A DNA stretch of 64,000 nucleotides from JAQWQB01 sp047636995 (GCA_047636995.1 JBLIGQ010000013.1:1-64000), one strand, 5' to 3'. Positions 18,253 through 27,510 are shown, counted from the stretch's first letter. Program-made: numbers and translations. Notes: generated from the sequence alone by a model not told the origin.

Positions 18253-20181
18253 ATGAATAACATATCTTGCCACACTAATTTAGAATCTGCTTTGTCCAAA
18301 CCGCTTCAACTGCTCAATACATACGGCCCCTTTGTTCTTCTAACAATTGCATGGTACTTCATCTTCCCAAGTATTTTTGATGGAAAACTGTTTTTAGGGG
18401 GTGACAATGCCAACTACTATATTCTGGCGGAAGGCTTAAGTTCAGGACAAGGATTTACCCAAATCAGTTCGCCCAACATGACACCCGGAAATCACTTCCC
18501 ACCGGGCTACCCATTCATTATGAGCATTTTCATGCGGTTGGGTTATGAAGATATTTTGCTCTTTAAATGGTTGAATGGCGTGTTTCTACTCATGTCTTCT
18601 TTTGTCTTTTACGGAATTAGTCTCTTACTCACCAAACACCGTTGGTTCAGTTTTGCCATGGGATTATTCCTTCTCTTCAATGCGCATCTACTGGAGTATT
18701 CAACGGTTATGATGTCTGAAATCCCATTCCTTTTTATACAGCTCTCCAGTATTTGGGCATTGCTCAAATGGCACGAAACGAATACCAAACTTTCATCCCC
18801 CTACTTGTACCTTTTTTTGGCATTGCTCATTATCTCTATCTACACGCGTACAATTGGTGTGGCGCTTTTCGGCGCAGCCTTGCTTTACCTGCTTTTAGAG
18901 AAACGATTCAAAGCTGCACTCTTGGTCTTTGCCATAACTGCACTGGCACTCGCGCCTTGGCAAATCAGAAGCCACAACCTAGGCGGGAATTCCTACACGA
19001 AACAGCTGATGCGCTCTAACACTTATGACTCAAGTTCACCTCAAATGAACCTTGATGATTGGGGCACACGTGTTAAATCAAACGCAGGAAGGTATCTGTC
19101 CAAAGAAATCCCAAACGCCATCATCCCAAGCGCCAAAGTACCCTACCATGATCCGAAAACCCGAAAAATGCAAGATTCCAAACCCTTTCACTGGGTCCTT
19201 GGAATTCTGATTGTCATCTTCGGCCTCATTGGAATCTTCTCAAGTAAACGGTACCGCGTGCTTTTGCTTTTGCTCTTTGGCGGAAATTTCACCGTCTACC
19301 TGCTCTGGCCACAAGTGTGGTTTGGTGTTCGATTTATGCTCCCAATGATTCCGTTCGTTGCCTTGTTCGTAGTGCTTGGGTTGCGCTATTTGACTGCATT
19401 AGCCTTTCCAAAAACAAAAAAATTCGATCTACTCGTCTATGCTGCTCTAATTGTACTTTGCATCTATCCTTCTCAATCTGTTGGAATCAATAAGCTGCAA
19501 ATCAAGGCGAAGAAAAACCATCCACGCAATTGGGGAAACTACCTCAAAGCTGCCCAATGGTGTGACGTTAACCTGGAAAAATCAGCTGTGATCAGCACGC
19601 GAAAAGCCGGGTTGTTCTATGTAAACAGTCACCGCAAAGGCTGTGGATTTGCTTACTCTGATGATCAAGGCGTAGTATTAGAATCGCTCAATGATCATGG
19701 TGTTACGCATGTCATTATTGAGCAATTAGGATTCAACCAAACAGGCAAATACCTGCTTCCAACCATTAAAAAGAACCAACCCAAATTTAAGTTGGTCCAT
19801 TCCATTGAAGCAAAGAAAAAGAACAAAAATGGCAAGACAAAAGCTGCCGTTTGGATCTTCGAATATGATGCATCAAAAGGATACCAAGGTGCATTTAAAG
19901 ACGGATTGAAATCTGGGACAGGAACTTATCTGTATCCTGACGGACAAATAATGGAAGGTACTTGGGTGCAAGATACCATTCAAGGTGAAGGCACATTATC
20001 TCGACTTGATGGGTACCAATTCATAGGCAACTGGGTCAATGGGAAACGCGAAGGCAGGTTCATCGTTCATGACCCGAAAGGAAGTGTGATTGAGACCTTC
20101 TGGAAGCGAGACACCATCCAACAAAGAGGCTTTCTATTGAATGAAAAAGGAGAAAGAGTAAAGCATTTAAGGATGAAATAG
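18253..20181 (+). CDS. GT-C fold membrane glycosyltransferase with C-terminal MORN repeats
   Basis: A 642-residue multi-pass membrane protein resembling ArnT/GT39/GT83-type transferases that move a sugar from a polyprenyl carrier. The first external loop carries FLGGDNANYY with D51 in the position of the catalytic acid, followed by GLSSGQGFT and HFPPGYPF, both typical of this fold. About ten hydrophobic helices follow up to residue 420, then a soluble domain. The last 100 residues (from about 543) are MORN-like: YQGAFKDGLKSGTGTYLYPDG, EGTWVQDTIQGEGTLSRLDG, GNWVNGKREGRFIV. MORN repeats fused to a GT-C enzyme are unusual to me. The gene is divergent from the TonB receptor and stands alone; acceptor and donor are unknown. 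Confidence 0.75.
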   Translation: MNNISCHTNLESALSKPLQLLNTYGPFVLLTIAWYFIFPSIFDGKLFLGGDNANYYILAEGLSSGQGFTQISSPNMTPGNHFPPGYPFIMSIFMRLGYEDILLFKWLNGVFLLMSSFVFYGISLLLTKHRWFSFAMGLFLLFNAHLLEYSTVMMSEIPFLFIQLSSIWALLKWHETNTKLSSPYLYLFLALLIISIYTRTIGVALFGAALLYLLLEKRFKAALLVFAITALALAPWQIRSHNLGGNSYTKQLMRSNTYDSSSPQMNLDDWGTRVKSNAGRYLSKEIPNAIIPSAKVPYHDPKTRKMQDSKPFHWVLGILIVIFGLIGIFSSKRYRVLLLLLFGGNFTVYLLWPQVWFGVRFMLPMIPFVALFVVLGLRYLTALAFPKTKKFDLLVYAALIVLCIYPSQSVGINKLQIKAKKNHPRNWGNYLKAAQWCDVNLEKSAVISTRKAGLFYVNSHRKGCGFAYSDDQGVVLESLNDHGVTHVIIEQLGFNQTGKYLLPTIKKNQPKFKLVHSIEAKKKNKNGKTKAAVWIFEYDASKGYQGAFKDGLKSGTGTYLYPDGQIMEGTWVQDTIQGEGTLSRLDGYQFIGNWVNGKREGRFIVHDPKGSVIETFWKRDTIQQRGFLLNEKGERVKHLRMK

Positions 20182-20781
20182 CACATCGGAATCCATGATG
20201 TAGTTATGGCCGATTGCGTTCGTTCTTTGGATGGAGCTTAGGAATAAGGCTTAACGCTTCAGGGCAAGAAGATGCAACTTTGATTTTTGCTGCACTTTGC
20301 ACCCAGACAGAGTGGAGAAAATAAAATAATTTCATCTCTTTTCATCAAACAATACTGATGTTAATAGTTGATTCCAGGTGCCATAAGTGTACTTTTTATG
20401 CTAGAAAAGGTAATAGCTAACCTATTTTCTCTTAACCCGAAATGATTTTATTCCCCTAGAATACAGACACCTACAAATATGTCTACCGTTTGTCTACTGC
20501 ACATAAATGGTGAAGCCCGATCATCCTGCTACATTTGTTTCAGTTAATGCCGAAAGCATAAAATAATTCTCTCCTCGGATTTTCCTGTTTGTGTTCTTCT
20601 CTTTTAGAATGGTCACGATAAGCCAAACTCTCTAGCTCGAGACAGAAGCTCGGAATTGCTAGAAGTTCATATCAAATTGATGTGAGATAAAGTATTTTAT
20701 GATTCAATAGGTATTGAAAGGCGTTCCTCAACTGGAATGCATTCCAATAGACACTTGACCCTTCGGCAAGGCTTTATTTAA
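20182..20781. other. Non-coding, probably decayed stretch
   Basis: About 600 bp without an ORF of any credible length on either strand and without a recognisable RNA gene or repeat. Stop codons are dense in all frames. Because it leads into two recognisable gene remnants (20782-21040 and 21205-21767), it may contain the rest of the same decayed genes, but no residual protein similarity can be read in it. Confidence 0.4.
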
Positions 20782-21040
20782 TTGAATGTAAGCTCAGTGG
20801 CAGCCACCGCTGAAAAACTTTTGTTAATTACACTCTTTCCCAACTCCTTTGCTGATAAGTTCCAACTGCGTTTCGATGAGACGGCAGTTGGAGCCTTTCA
20901 GCTCAAGGTTTTTGATCGTCATAACAGATTGATGTGTGATGAGACCTTCATCGACGCCAGCCAGCATAAAAGCGAATTTTAGCTTCACATCAATGCCCAG
21001 CAAACATTTGCTGAGGTTGGCCAATTCTCAACCACCTTCA
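20782..21040 (+). pseudogene. Remnant of a T9SS C-terminal sorting domain
   Basis: The reading frame gives LITLFPNSFADKF followed by FDETAVGAFQLKVFD, which matches the opening of a type A sorting domain (normally LYPNPF.. then a strand with ..LKVFD..GR). It stops at a TAG at 20980-20982. Shifting by +1 after that gives NFSFTSMPSKHLLRLAN, resembling the second half (D/SLS.LPSGxYLLRL). An in-frame stop precedes the fragment immediately, so no protein body is attached. I read it as the 3' end of a secreted-protein gene that has decayed. Lys and Asn substitutions at conserved positions (PNS instead of PNP) fit relaxed selection. Confidence 0.5.
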
Positions 21041-21204
21041 ACGATACTGATTCTCCTACAAAACATTTGCCTTTAAACATTGTAAATGTTGAATCTGAAT
21101 GGGCTTCGCGAAAAACAGAAATAGCCCTCACGCTGTTCATTTACTGACCCATTTAGCCTTAACTCCACGGCCAATAAACACCCCGCATGGAGGCAAACCA
21201 CTGA

Positions 21205-21767
21205 GCTAATATTCGTAAGTAATTTGAGTACTCTAAACTTTTGGGCGATAAAACCATGGCCCAACTTTCAGAAAAAGACTTGCTTTGGCAATACAACACA
21301 GCAAGCAATTCCATTGGCGTCATGATGAAACACCCTTGGAGGAATATGCTTTCTCGCTGGACGAACTTCCTCACGGAAGATCGAGAGAAAGACTGGCGTA
21401 AGCGAGATCATGAGTTCGAGGTAAAACGAAAGACCAAAGCTGAAATTATCAGTAAGTGGAAAGAAGGATAGTACTGCCCTTTTCATGCGTTAATACCATT
21501 AACATTGGTGATTTCAACACCGAAATCTACATCAGAAATCAAGGCCATATCATTCCTGAAGCTGTCAACAGGCCGTTAGCACATGACGCCTACCATACCA
21601 GACAGATTGTCTTTATAGGGCGTATGATCAAAAGGGAGGCCAGGTTGAGCCTTCCCATTCCAAAAGGAAATTCAAAAGCGTACAATGATGAGAAATTCGC
21701 ACAAGACAAATATCGCTCGCTCAATACAGATGGATACTTGAAAAAAGCAACGGCCAGAAAAGTTTAA
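21205..21767 (+). pseudogene. Broken DUF1572 (DinB-like) gene
   Basis: The two halves of one DUF1572 protein are readable in two frames. The first (to the stop at 21469-21471) reads FEYSKLLGDKTMAQLSEKDLLW, then SNSIGVMMKHPWRNMLSRW and NFLTEDREKDWRKRDHEFE, ending ISKWKEG. The second frame continues GDFNTEIYIRNQGH, AVNRPLAHDAYHTRQIVFIG and SLPIPKGNSKAYNDEKF, ending at TAA 21765-21767. In intact homologues these join as one chain of about 180 residues. Lesions: a TAA in the N-terminal part (codon before FEYSK), a TAG after WKEG, and a frameshift between about 21472 and 21515. The DinB superfamily holds metal-dependent thiol transferases; DUF1572 itself is uncharacterised. The 3' end overlaps the stop of the convergent TPR/HTH gene by 4 bp. 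Confidence 0.8.
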
Positions 21768-23593
21768 ATATTTAAAATCACTTGCTCCAAACTATCATTG
21801 GTTTCAAGTCTCATCTTCTTCCTGAGTCGGTAACGGGCCTTCTTCACACCGTCATCAGAAATATTTAAAACGGTGCCTATCTCCTTGTTTGTCAAATTCA
21901 TTTTGATCAAAGCGCACAAACGCAAGTCATTTTTTGAAACCTCTGGGAAATGGGAGGAAATGGTTTGCAAGAAATCGGCATTCGTTTCTGTGAACATCTG
22001 AATGAATTGATCCCAATTGCGGTCTATTTGTGAGTCAAGATTAATCTTGTGCAGAACTCCTCTGGCAAAATCTCCTCCATCACCCTTCTTTGCTTCTTCA
22101 AGTTCAGTTTTAATGGAGTTAAAGAGTTCATTCTTCTGGGCTATGTGCAAAGCCTGTGCAGTGAGTTCTTTGTTCTTGAAGTGAAGTTGGTCTTGGAGCC
22201 TTGTTCTTTCTGATTCAGCCAAGCTCAACTCTGAAACGTATAGCGCCCTGGCTTTCTTTCTGCGCTGATACTCTCTATTGAGTATAACACCTGACAATAA
22301 AACGACACCGATTAACCCTAACTGCAAGGCCTTTTTCTTTGTATCTTCTAATTCACGTACTGCTTTTAATGCCTCAATCTGACTTTGTTTCTTTTGGCTT
22401 TCATATTGCTCCTCTAAACGAAGCATTTGGTTGGACCTTTTCGATTCAAAAATACTGTCCTTTAAAAAGGCGAAGGTTCTAAAATGGACTAACGCATTTT
22501 TGTAATCGCCCTGTTCTTCATAGATTTTACTTAAGGTATTCTCAGCATCTTTTCTTTTCTCTAGAGATTTACTAGATGAATCCAACAAAATGATGGCTTT
22601 CTGAGAAAAACTCAATGCCTTATCTAAATCCCCAAGTGCTAGATAGGCAATGCCCTTCTCATTAAAATTGTCAGACTGGGCCACATTTAATTTCAATGAA
22701 ATGGCATATTTAAGTGCCGAATCACTCTCTAAAAGTGCTCTTTTATAATCTCCACTTCGGTTTGCTACCACCGCTCTATTCGTAAAAACAGACAAGATCC
22801 CAAAGACTAAGTTCCTTTCTCTAAAAAAGACCAATGCTTCATCATAAAGCGCAAAAGCTTCTTCATAGCGACCTAAGTCTTTCAGAATGATCGCCATGTT
22901 CACTTTATTCGCAACGGCACCTTCTTCATGATTTACTTCTTTGTATTTCTCGCTTGAAAGCTCTTGGTATTCAATGGCCTTTTCGAGTTGTTTCTGCTTT
23001 TCGAAGATGACAGACATGCATCCGTATATTCGGCCTACATTGAAATGATCTTTTGAAGCCTCTGCATATTTCAATGCACTCACACAATCTTGCATGCCAC
23101 CATAAATCTCCTCTGAATCAACCTGTAACCATGCTCTTCGTATTAAAATGTAAAGAATACTTGAAGTATCGTTCACTTGAACTCTGTAGTCTAAAGCGTT
23201 CTGAAATTGCTCAAGCGCCTCTCTGTTTCTACCCATGCTAGAATACACACCTCCTAGGGAGCCCGCGCAATAAGCAGCCTCATTTTCATTCCCTAGTGCC
23301 TGCGACTCTTCAAGACCTTTTTTGTACCAATGCACCGCACTATCTAGGGAATTAGAAAAAAAATAATGTTCTGCTTTGAGCTGAAGCATATTCAAACAAG
23401 CTTTCTCGCTTCCTTGATCGGCGCAAATTTTCTTCAATTTTTGAACAACAATCAAGGCAGAATCTTTTTGGCGTCCATCAGTGATGTAATCCCAACCTTG
23501 ACTTACAATCACAGAGACTTCTTCCTCTGAATACTGAGAGTAAAGCGGCCCAATGACCATAAGCGTAAGAAAGAGGCAAAGGATTTTCTTCAT
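21764..23593 (-). CDS. TPR transcriptional regulator with C-terminal LuxR-like HTH
   Basis: A 609-residue regulator of the Bacteroidota one-component type: signal sequence or N-terminal anchor (KKILCLFLTLMVIGPLYSQ), about nine TPR repeats from 90 to 390, a coiled coil, one transmembrane helix (ALQLGLIGVVLLSGVIL, about 425-441), a second coiled coil and a C-terminal helix-turn-helix near 545-590 (LCALIKMNLTNKEIGTVLNI, then VKKARYRLRKKM). The TPR part is predicted outside the cytoplasm and the HTH inside, so it could signal across the membrane directly to DNA. No kinase or receiver domain is present. Target genes are unknown; the nearby hydrolase and GH109-like genes on the same strand are candidates by position only. 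Confidence 0.8.
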   Translation of the reverse strand: MKKILCLFLTLMVIGPLYSQYSEEEVSVIVSQGWDYITDGRQKDSALIVVQKLKKICADQGSEKACLNMLQLKAEHYFFSNSLDSAVHWYKKGLEESQALGNENEAAYCAGSLGGVYSSMGRNREALEQFQNALDYRVQVNDTSSILYILIRRAWLQVDSEEIYGGMQDCVSALKYAEASKDHFNVGRIYGCMSVIFEKQKQLEKAIEYQELSSEKYKEVNHEEGAVANKVNMAIILKDLGRYEEAFALYDEALVFFRERNLVFGILSVFTNRAVVANRSGDYKRALLESDSALKYAISLKLNVAQSDNFNEKGIAYLALGDLDKALSFSQKAIILLDSSSKSLEKRKDAENTLSKIYEEQGDYKNALVHFRTFAFLKDSIFESKRSNQMLRLEEQYESQKKQSQIEALKAVRELEDTKKKALQLGLIGVVLLSGVILNREYQRRKKARALYVSELSLAESERTRLQDQLHFKNKELTAQALHIAQKNELFNSIKTELEEAKKGDGGDFARGVLHKINLDSQIDRNWDQFIQMFTETNADFLQTISSHFPEVSKNDLRLCALIKMNLTNKEIGTVLNISDDGVKKARYRLRKKMRLETNDSLEQVILNI

Positions 23594-23624
23594 CCGGCCA
23601 AGATACTAGAAAACTAGATTCTAA

Positions 23625-25256
23625 TTAACTTGTTTTTTGGAAATAGATATTGAAAACGGTTCCTTCTGAGGCCAAATAGAAACCCACGATTTCACCCTCA
23701 TCACTTCGGTCAAACGAAAAGAGCGTTCGGTCAAAAGAGCCAAATTCATCACGCCTACAGGCATGCAAAGGAATATTTAAGTTGGACGCAAAACTGAGCA
23801 TTAGTCCCTCGTCATTCAAATTGAACTGGTAATTCACCCCTAATTCTTCTGAATGGTAATTCCCTGCAAACTCTTCGAAATCAATCTCGCTAGGGCTTAC
23901 CAGTTCAACCTTCTGAAAGCTAAAAATGGCCCCGGAAAAATCTACCACTAATTCATGACAAGAATATACACCCTCAGTAAACGTATAGGTGACACTTCGG
24001 TTGTCATGCCGCGTATACTTCAATGCATCTATTGCCACTAATGCAACCCCTTCCGCCCCAAAAGAACTCTTCGCAAATAAGGTGTCATTCTGATTGTAAA
24101 TCGACATCCCTAAATCGCTGTTCACTTCTTGGTAATTGCCTAGAAGTCTCATTGGAAAGGATACCTGCGAAGGAATAGTGGTCTCTTCAGCAACTTCTTT
24201 TTCGCCTAGGAAAAAGTCAAGTACTTCATAGGACATGGCTTCCAAATTATAGGCATTCGTGCCTGCGCAAAGGACCACGCTTAAATTAATTGCTGGCACG
24301 CAAATCAATTGACTCCTTGAGCCTTCTGTTCGACCTGAATGGTGCACAACAGTATGGCCCTGGTAATTGGATTCAAACACACCTCGTTTGTAGGCGTTGG
24401 CTCTCCCTGAGTTAAGCGGCTCATTGAAGATTAAAAAATCCTTCAAATCAGCATCGAATGAATAATCATTTGAAAAAACATTCGCCCATTTCATCAAATC
24501 CTTCGTAGCGCATCCCATACCGCCAGGCCCCACAACCATAGATCCCGAATGCCTTGGCGCAAATCCATCTTTGGTTTTAATATATCTGCTAACGCGAAAG
24601 GTCGGATCTCTTTGTTCTTCAGAAACGAAAAATGCACTTTCCATTCCCAAAGGCAAGAAGAGCTGATCATCCATAAATTGAGGAAAAGATTTGCCAGAGA
24701 CTTTCTCAATAATCATTGCCAGCAAGACATAGTTTGAGTTTGAATACAGCATTCGAAATCCGGGGAAATTGTTAACGCCTTGTTGTCTCATGAGCAACTC
24801 ATACACCTCGTCATTTGTATTTGAGCCATCAGCATCACCCGAAAGGTATTCCAATACATTGGTGTTCCTGATTCCGCTTGTTTGATGGAGCAGGTGTTTT
24901 ATTCGAATGGTATCTACATAAAAAGGAAAGTCAAGCAGGTACAACTGGATGTCATCATCAACTGATAATTTACCTTGGGTTTCAAGTATATAAATCCCTG
25001 CTGCCGTGAACTGCTTTGAGATAGAGGCTACGCCGAAAAGTGATTTATCAGTCACTGGTTTAAGGCTTCCCAAATTCGCAAAACCTGCTTTGTAGTCATA
25101 AACACCTACACCCTCTTTTGCAATTTCTACTGAAACCCCTGGACCCATTGGATCAAAAGTTTGGTCGAACAGAGAGTCCAAAGAAGCAAATTCACTGAAT
25201 TGTGCATGTGAATTAACACACAACGCACTGCACAGAAGGATCATTATTCTATTCAT
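23625..25256 (-). CDS. Exported serine hydrolase, class C beta-lactamase family
   Basis: Penicillin-binding-protein-like serine hydrolase. With the ATG at 25256 it has 543 residues: signal peptide MNRIMILLCSALCVNSHAQ, then the beta-lactamase/transpeptidase-like domain with S78-I-S-K81 (SxxK nucleophile), Y171-S-N173 (YxN) and HHSGRTEG in the KTG position, where H replaces K as is common in esterase-like members. A C-terminal domain of about 150 residues follows (FPMRLLGNYQEVNS onward), lipocalin-like, also common in this family. Substrate unknown: DD-peptidase, D-aminopeptidase or esterase activity are all possible. The start at 25274 would add MMHCTS and spoil the signal peptide. It lies 31 bp before the TPR/HTH gene and 40 bp after the GH109-like gene on the same strand, so the three may be cotranscribed. 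Confidence 0.85.
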   Translation of the reverse strand: MNRIMILLCSALCVNSHAQFSEFASLDSLFDQTFDPMGPGVSVEIAKEGVGVYDYKAGFANLGSLKPVTDKSLFGVASISKQFTAAGIYILETQGKLSVDDDIQLYLLDFPFYVDTIRIKHLLHQTSGIRNTNVLEYLSGDADGSNTNDEVYELLMRQQGVNNFPGFRMLYSNSNYVLLAMIIEKVSGKSFPQFMDDQLFLPLGMESAFFVSEEQRDPTFRVSRYIKTKDGFAPRHSGSMVVGPGGMGCATKDLMKWANVFSNDYSFDADLKDFLIFNEPLNSGRANAYKRGVFESNYQGHTVVHHSGRTEGSRSQLICVPAINLSVVLCAGTNAYNLEAMSYEVLDFFLGEKEVAEETTIPSQVSFPMRLLGNYQEVNSDLGMSIYNQNDTLFAKSSFGAEGVALVAIDALKYTRHDNRSVTYTFTEGVYSCHELVVDFSGAIFSFQKVELVSPSEIDFEEFAGNYHSEELGVNYQFNLNDEGLMLSFASNLNIPLHACRRDEFGSFDRTLFSFDRSDEGEIVGFYLASEGTVFNIYFQKTS

Positions 25257-25296
25257 AGAGGTACAATGCATCAAATACGTTTTCGGGACAATTAAC

Positions 25297-26682
25297 TCAT
25301 TTCACTGCCCACTTCCCGCTTTTTGATTTCCAATTCTCCCCCATAAACTTCGGAAAAGGAAGAGGCAAAGAATCGCTGGCAACACTCAATACACTCAATG
25401 GTGTTACGGAGCTCCAAATTACACTTTCATAAACATTGATGTCCAGCGGCAACCCTTTGTTCAAGCATTCAATCAAACGGAACATCATTATAAAATCCAT
25501 CCCACCATGTCCTTGCTTAAAGCTCATACTTATGTCCTTTAATCTTGAAATAACCGGATGCGTGTGTTTCGCCTTATACCTTGAATACTCTTCAGCCTCA
25601 AGCCACTTGTGTCCCCAGAAAACGGGTTCTTCAGAGTCAATGAACAGTCTGCTGGGATATCCATCATGCACAGCCTTAGTTCCCACTACTTTATTAATTC
25701 GTGAATATGGCCGCCCCGTGTGGGTATCAAACTGCAACAGTACTGTTTTGCCTTTATAGGTCCTTAACATGGTCGAATTCATATCTCCACAAACAATCTT
25801 TCCAAAATCTTTCCCCAAGCGTTCTGCTGTTTGACTGAGGTTCAACTCTCTTGAGCTCATAGACGTCAAATATTCAAATCTGTCACCGTGCCCAATTCCT
25901 AGGTAAAAACTAATGGGGCCCAAGCCATGTGTGGGGTAAAGGTTTCCATCTCGCGCAACATGGTGCATGATTCTCCATTGGTCTTCATAATAATCATCAC
26001 TCAACATGTGTGCCCGGAGGTCATGTAAGTAAGCTCCTTCACAATGCGTAATGTCACCAAACACACCGTCTTCAATCATTTGCATTACAAAAAGCTCTTC
26101 CTCGTTGTAGCAGCAATTCTCAAGCATAATGCAATGCTTCTTGGTCCGTTCAGCGGTAGCAATAATCTCCCAGCAATCTGACATGGAATACGCAATAGGC
26201 ACTTCTGTTGCCGCGTGTTTGCCATTATTCATAGCGAACAAGGCCATTTCAGTATGCCATTCCCAAGGCGTTGTAACCAGAACCAAATCCAACTCATCCA
26301 TTTTGACCATGTGCTCCCAATCGCGCTCACCTTTAGTGAACAACATTGGTTTCTTCTTTTGCCATTGCGCCAATATCTCAACGGCTTTCGCTGCTTTCGC
26401 TTCGTTAATGTCTGAAAAAGCCACTATTTCGACACTCCCGTTTTCAATGTTTAACTGCAGCATTTCCAGTAAAGACTGTCCGCGGTTGCCCATTCCAATA
26501 ATCCCTATTCGCACTTTTTCAATGGGTGCTGCGCGAAAACCAACCATACTCCCACTCGTGCTTTTCTCTACTTCTTTCAGCATTTGGCGGGCGGCCAATG
26601 GATCATTCGCGATGGATGAAAAGGGAATTGACGCGAAAGCTGAGGCGCCTAATACCGTTTCTAAAAATTGTTTTCTCTTCAT
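25297..26682 (-). CDS. Gfo/Idh/MocA family protein, GH109-like
   Basis: NAD(P)-dependent sugar-active protein resembling glycoside hydrolase family 109 (alpha-N-acetylgalactosaminidase), whose mechanism uses a tightly bound NAD to oxidise C3 and eliminate the aglycone. The 461-residue chain starts with a signal-like segment (KRKQFLETVLGASAFASI), then a Rossmann fold with GIIGMGNRG at 60-68, PWEWHTEMALFAM, ENCCYNEEELFVM, YPTHGLGPISFYLGI and GHGGMDFIMMFRLIECL; these blocks and their order match GH109. Specific sugar cannot be told from sequence. The RK rather than RR near the start makes Tat export uncertain. First gene of a possible three-gene unit with the serine hydrolase and TPR/HTH gene. 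TAACTTTA (26700-26707, minus) is a one-off match to a -7 element. Confidence 0.8.
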   Translation of the reverse strand: MKRKQFLETVLGASAFASIPFSSIANDPLAARQMLKEVEKSTSGSMVGFRAAPIEKVRIGIIGMGNRGQSLLEMLQLNIENGSVEIVAFSDINEAKAAKAVEILAQWQKKKPMLFTKGERDWEHMVKMDELDLVLVTTPWEWHTEMALFAMNNGKHAATEVPIAYSMSDCWEIIATAERTKKHCIMLENCCYNEEELFVMQMIEDGVFGDITHCEGAYLHDLRAHMLSDDYYEDQWRIMHHVARDGNLYPTHGLGPISFYLGIGHGDRFEYLTSMSSRELNLSQTAERLGKDFGKIVCGDMNSTMLRTYKGKTVLLQFDTHTGRPYSRINKVVGTKAVHDGYPSRLFIDSEEPVFWGHKWLEAEEYSRYKAKHTHPVISRLKDISMSFKQGHGGMDFIMMFRLIECLNKGLPLDINVYESVIWSSVTPLSVLSVASDSLPLPFPKFMGENWKSKSGKWAVK

Positions 26683-26961
26683 GATGGTAATGGTTTCTCT
26701 AAAGTTAAATTTTCAATTGAAATGGCGCGGTGAAAGCAACTTCTAAAAAACGGTTGAACCACCTCCACTAAAGCAACCATTTGCTTTAGACGATCCGATA
26801 CTAGCCGCATCACACTTACTGATTCCAGGTTAATCATCACAAAAGACGAAAAGCGGCAAATTATGCGCATGAGTGACACAGTAACATTCAGCACATTACT
26901 CTCTACTCATTTCGGAATCTCAACATCACTTCAGCAGAAAACAGCCTGAGCATTTTCTCAG

Positions 26962-26969
26962 TAGCTTTG
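26962..26969 (+). promoter_or_regulatory. -7 element TAGCTTTG of the gamma-carbonic anhydrase gene
   Basis: Exact match to TAnnTTTG, ending four bases before the ATG at 26974, the same spacing as at gbsR, kbl and the LD-carboxypeptidase gene. No TTG stands at the expected -33 distance. The transcript would begin at or next to the start codon. Confidence 0.45.
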
Positions 26970-26973
26970 CTTC

Positions 26974-27510
26974 ATGGCACTACTTCTTGATGTAAAAGGC
27001 GTTTCTCCAATCTTTGGAGCAGACTGTTGGCTCGCTCCCAACGCAACCATTTGTGGCAATGTCACCACCGGAAACCACTGCAGCTTTTGGTTCAACGCTG
27101 TTGTTCGAGGAGATGTGCATTCCATCACAATTGGCGACCGCGTTAACATTCAAGACGGCGCGGTAATTCATTGCACTTACAAAAAGGCAGCTACGGTTAT
27201 TGGAAACAACGTTTCAATTGGACACAACGCGCTAGTGCACGGTTGCACAATTCATGACCATGTTTTGATCGGGATGGGATCCATAGTGATGGACAACTGC
27301 ATCATTGAAAGTGGATCAATCATTGCGGCTGGAGCAGTCCTTCTAGAAGGCACCCATGTTACGGCGGGGAGTATTTTTGCAGGCGTACCTGCAAAGAAGG
27401 TCAAATCTATAGACGCTGCTTCGTCCGTTGCTAACTTAGAAAAGCTTGCCTCAAATTATGTAATGTATTCAGGCTGGTTTAAAGGGGACGAGGATCATCC
27501 CACATCTTGA
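26974..27510 (+). CDS. Gamma-class carbonic anhydrase family protein
   Basis: Left-handed beta-helix hexapeptide-repeat protein of the YrdA/PaaY/gamma-CA group, 178 residues, full length. The three metal-binding histidines are present at H66 (AVIH), H84 (SIGH) and H89 (LVHG), with RGD at 45-47 and NIQDG at 58-62 as in the family. Gamma-CAs hydrate CO2, but many YrdA-like members show weak or no such activity, so a ferredoxin- or CoA-linked side role is possible. Cytoplasmic trimer expected. The gene stands alone and its 3' end overlaps that of murI (convergent) by 32 bp. Confidence 0.88.
   Translation: MALLLDVKGVSPIFGADCWLAPNATICGNVTTGNHCSFWFNAVVRGDVHSITIGDRVNIQDGAVIHCTYKKAATVIGNNVSIGHNALVHGCTIHDHVLIGMGSIVMDNCIIESGSIIAAGAVLLEGTHVTAGSIFAGVPAKKVKSIDAASSVANLEKLASNYVMYSGWFKGDEDHPTS

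Noticed and set aside
26129..26746. 205-codon plus-strand ORF
   Set aside because: It lies fully opposite the GH109-like gene, whose motifs are clear, and its translation resembles no family. It is an antisense shadow.
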